Positions 57,460-64,000 of a stretch of DNA of 64,000 bases are shown piece by piece. This DNA comes from Megalobrama amblycephala. Lineage: Eukaryota; Chordata; Actinopteri; Cypriniformes; Xenocyprididae. The notes below the pieces were generated by a model. That model made no database searches and was not told where the DNA came from. It worked only from the letters and a program-made list of their open reading frames with translations. A program made the position numbers and the translations under genes. Positions within the stretch are counted from its first letter, which is position 1, and each line of letters opens with the position of its first letter. The stretch spans positions 8,181,082 through 8,245,081 of the forward strand of contig NC_063054.1 of NCBI RefSeq assembly GCF_018812025.1. The letters are read 5' to 3'.

Positions 57460-58525
57460 ATAGACACTGACATTGTGGCTGTCAAATGGTACAAATCGGA
57501 GCTCCATGACAATTCTGAGTTTACAATAATTTTTTGTAATTTTGAGTTCTATGAAGATGTGAATGTTTTTTACAAGTCAGAATTTCATAATCACAGTAAT
57601 TCTAACATAGTGTAAATGCACCTTTTATACAGTTTACTGTCGTTTTTTCCTGCTGTCCTATCAGACAAGGCCCATTTTTGAGTCACAACCCACCAGTTGA
57701 GAACCGCTGAGTTAAAAAACACAAACAGAAACACACTCATAGTAGCCTTCTTCGGTCTTTCCTCTATTGAAAACTAAAGCACTACAGTACACACTTCATT
57801 TAGAAGTTTTGCATGATGTAAGTTAATAATTGTAATAGTTTTGGCAATTGCAAAGGCATTATATATCACACAAGCACCTTTAATATTTACGTTTAAACTT
57901 AAATCTACATTAACCACACCAGTTTAGGCTGTTATGTTCTTATCAGCTGAAATTGTCAATAAAAATACAATCACCAAAGCTGTTTTCTTCATTTTATCAG
58001 GACATGTGCACTTTATTTCCTCTGTAGACTTCTGCTGTAGTTATGAAACTGGCCATCATATCACATTATCGCCCTCTGATGGTCACCTTTTGTGGTCTAA
58101 TATATTCTCATATTACGCTACAAGCAAGAGACGCGTCGCGTTTATCGCGTAAACAAAGTATTTGATTGGTGAACCGGGCGTCTACGTCAGAGTTACTCGC
58201 TTGTAGTGTTGTCAAGTCGTGTTACTAGGAGACTTTAAAATGTGTAAATAAGCTCGAACATTAAATGTACAAACATACACATATTAAACACATTAGGCTG
58301 CAAAGTGAGTCTCTCTAGGTGAAGGTTGACGGTTTGTTTGAGGAAGTGAAGTGAGGTGGGAAAATGCACGAGCAAACTTGACAGTGTTTGTTGTAATTTG
58401 GCGTTTCGCAAAGCTTGAATCTCCCACACGGCTTATTATTAACAGCAACAGCTCCGGTTTAATTCCGGGTTATACGGTTTCAATTCTGGTTTGGGAGCCA
58501 ACAAGATCACTGTTACAATACAATC
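57460..58525. other. Intergenic region and probable echdc2 promoter
   Basis: Non-coding. CpG dinucleotides cluster near 58120-58200 (gagacgcgtcgcgtttatcgcg), just upstream of the first coding exon, which suits a CpG-type housekeeping promoter. No TATA box or transcription start can be fixed. Confidence 0.45.
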
Positions 58526-63772
<5,247 letters not shown>

Positions 63773-64000
63773 GTGAGAAAAATAAATGAGTAGATAGAGC
63801 GACTGAAATAATAAGACAAAAAGACAGCTAGATGGCAGTCCCATTACAGAAGAGAGACAGAAAAACAGGAAGTTAACAGAAAGACAGATGTAATTGGAGA
63901 GTGAAACAGCAGTGCCTTGCAGAAGTTTTTGAGATCCTTATACAATCTCTGTATTGAATTATAATTGTAGCTCTTTATCATGACATAATAGAAAATATAC
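63773..64000. other. echdc2 intron 6 (start)
   Basis: Non-coding to the end of the window. Confidence 0.7.

Noticed and set aside
57259..57615. 118-codon ORF
   Set aside because: Runs from the end of the family 3 transposon into intergenic DNA; chance frame.

Overview
The window is vertebrate nuclear DNA, most likely from a cyprinid teleost (zebrafish, carp or goldfish relatives). The grounds are GT-AG split exons with teleost-like products, an AT-rich background, long (TG)n and (AT)n microsatellites, and a dense set of short inverted-repeat DNA transposons and tRNA-derived SINEs of the kind that fill cyprinid genomes. Little of the window is coding, and all recognised genes lie on the + strand.

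Layout. 1-3376 is transposon-rich DNA lying before the last coding exon (3377-3717) of an LRRC52-like leucine-rich-repeat membrane protein. 3718-41568 is about 38 kb of non-coding DNA made of nested MITEs, SINEs, microsatellites and an 0.87-kb polypyrimidine tract; it holds one orphan exon-like THAP-domain fragment (25321-25454). 41569-55617 is a ccdc190-like coiled-coil gene in three coding exons. Its first intron is almost entirely one MITE, and its second intron (12.2 kb) holds a Gypsy-like remnant carrying a solo LTR that carries a hAT-like element. 58526-63772 contains the first six coding exons of echdc2, a mitochondrial enoyl-CoA hydratase-family enzyme; its 3' end lies beyond the window.

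The three genes share no obvious pathway. From memory, lrrc52 and ccdc190 are both on human 1q23-24, which agrees with the identifications; echdc2 is on human 1p32.

Most notable points: (1) ccdc190 and echdc2 each contain a net +1 frameshift when splice phases and conserved reading frames are followed, so either this locus is decaying (for example one copy of a duplicated pair) or the assembly has indel errors. (2) Several transposon insertions can be reconstructed base for base, with TTAA, TA, 5-bp or 8-bp target duplications, and two have an empty-site copy in the same window. (3) The last exon of ccdc190 is bracketed by two copies of one element in inverted orientation. I found no convincing new defence or biosynthetic system. 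Repeat family names are from memory and were not checked against a repeat library.
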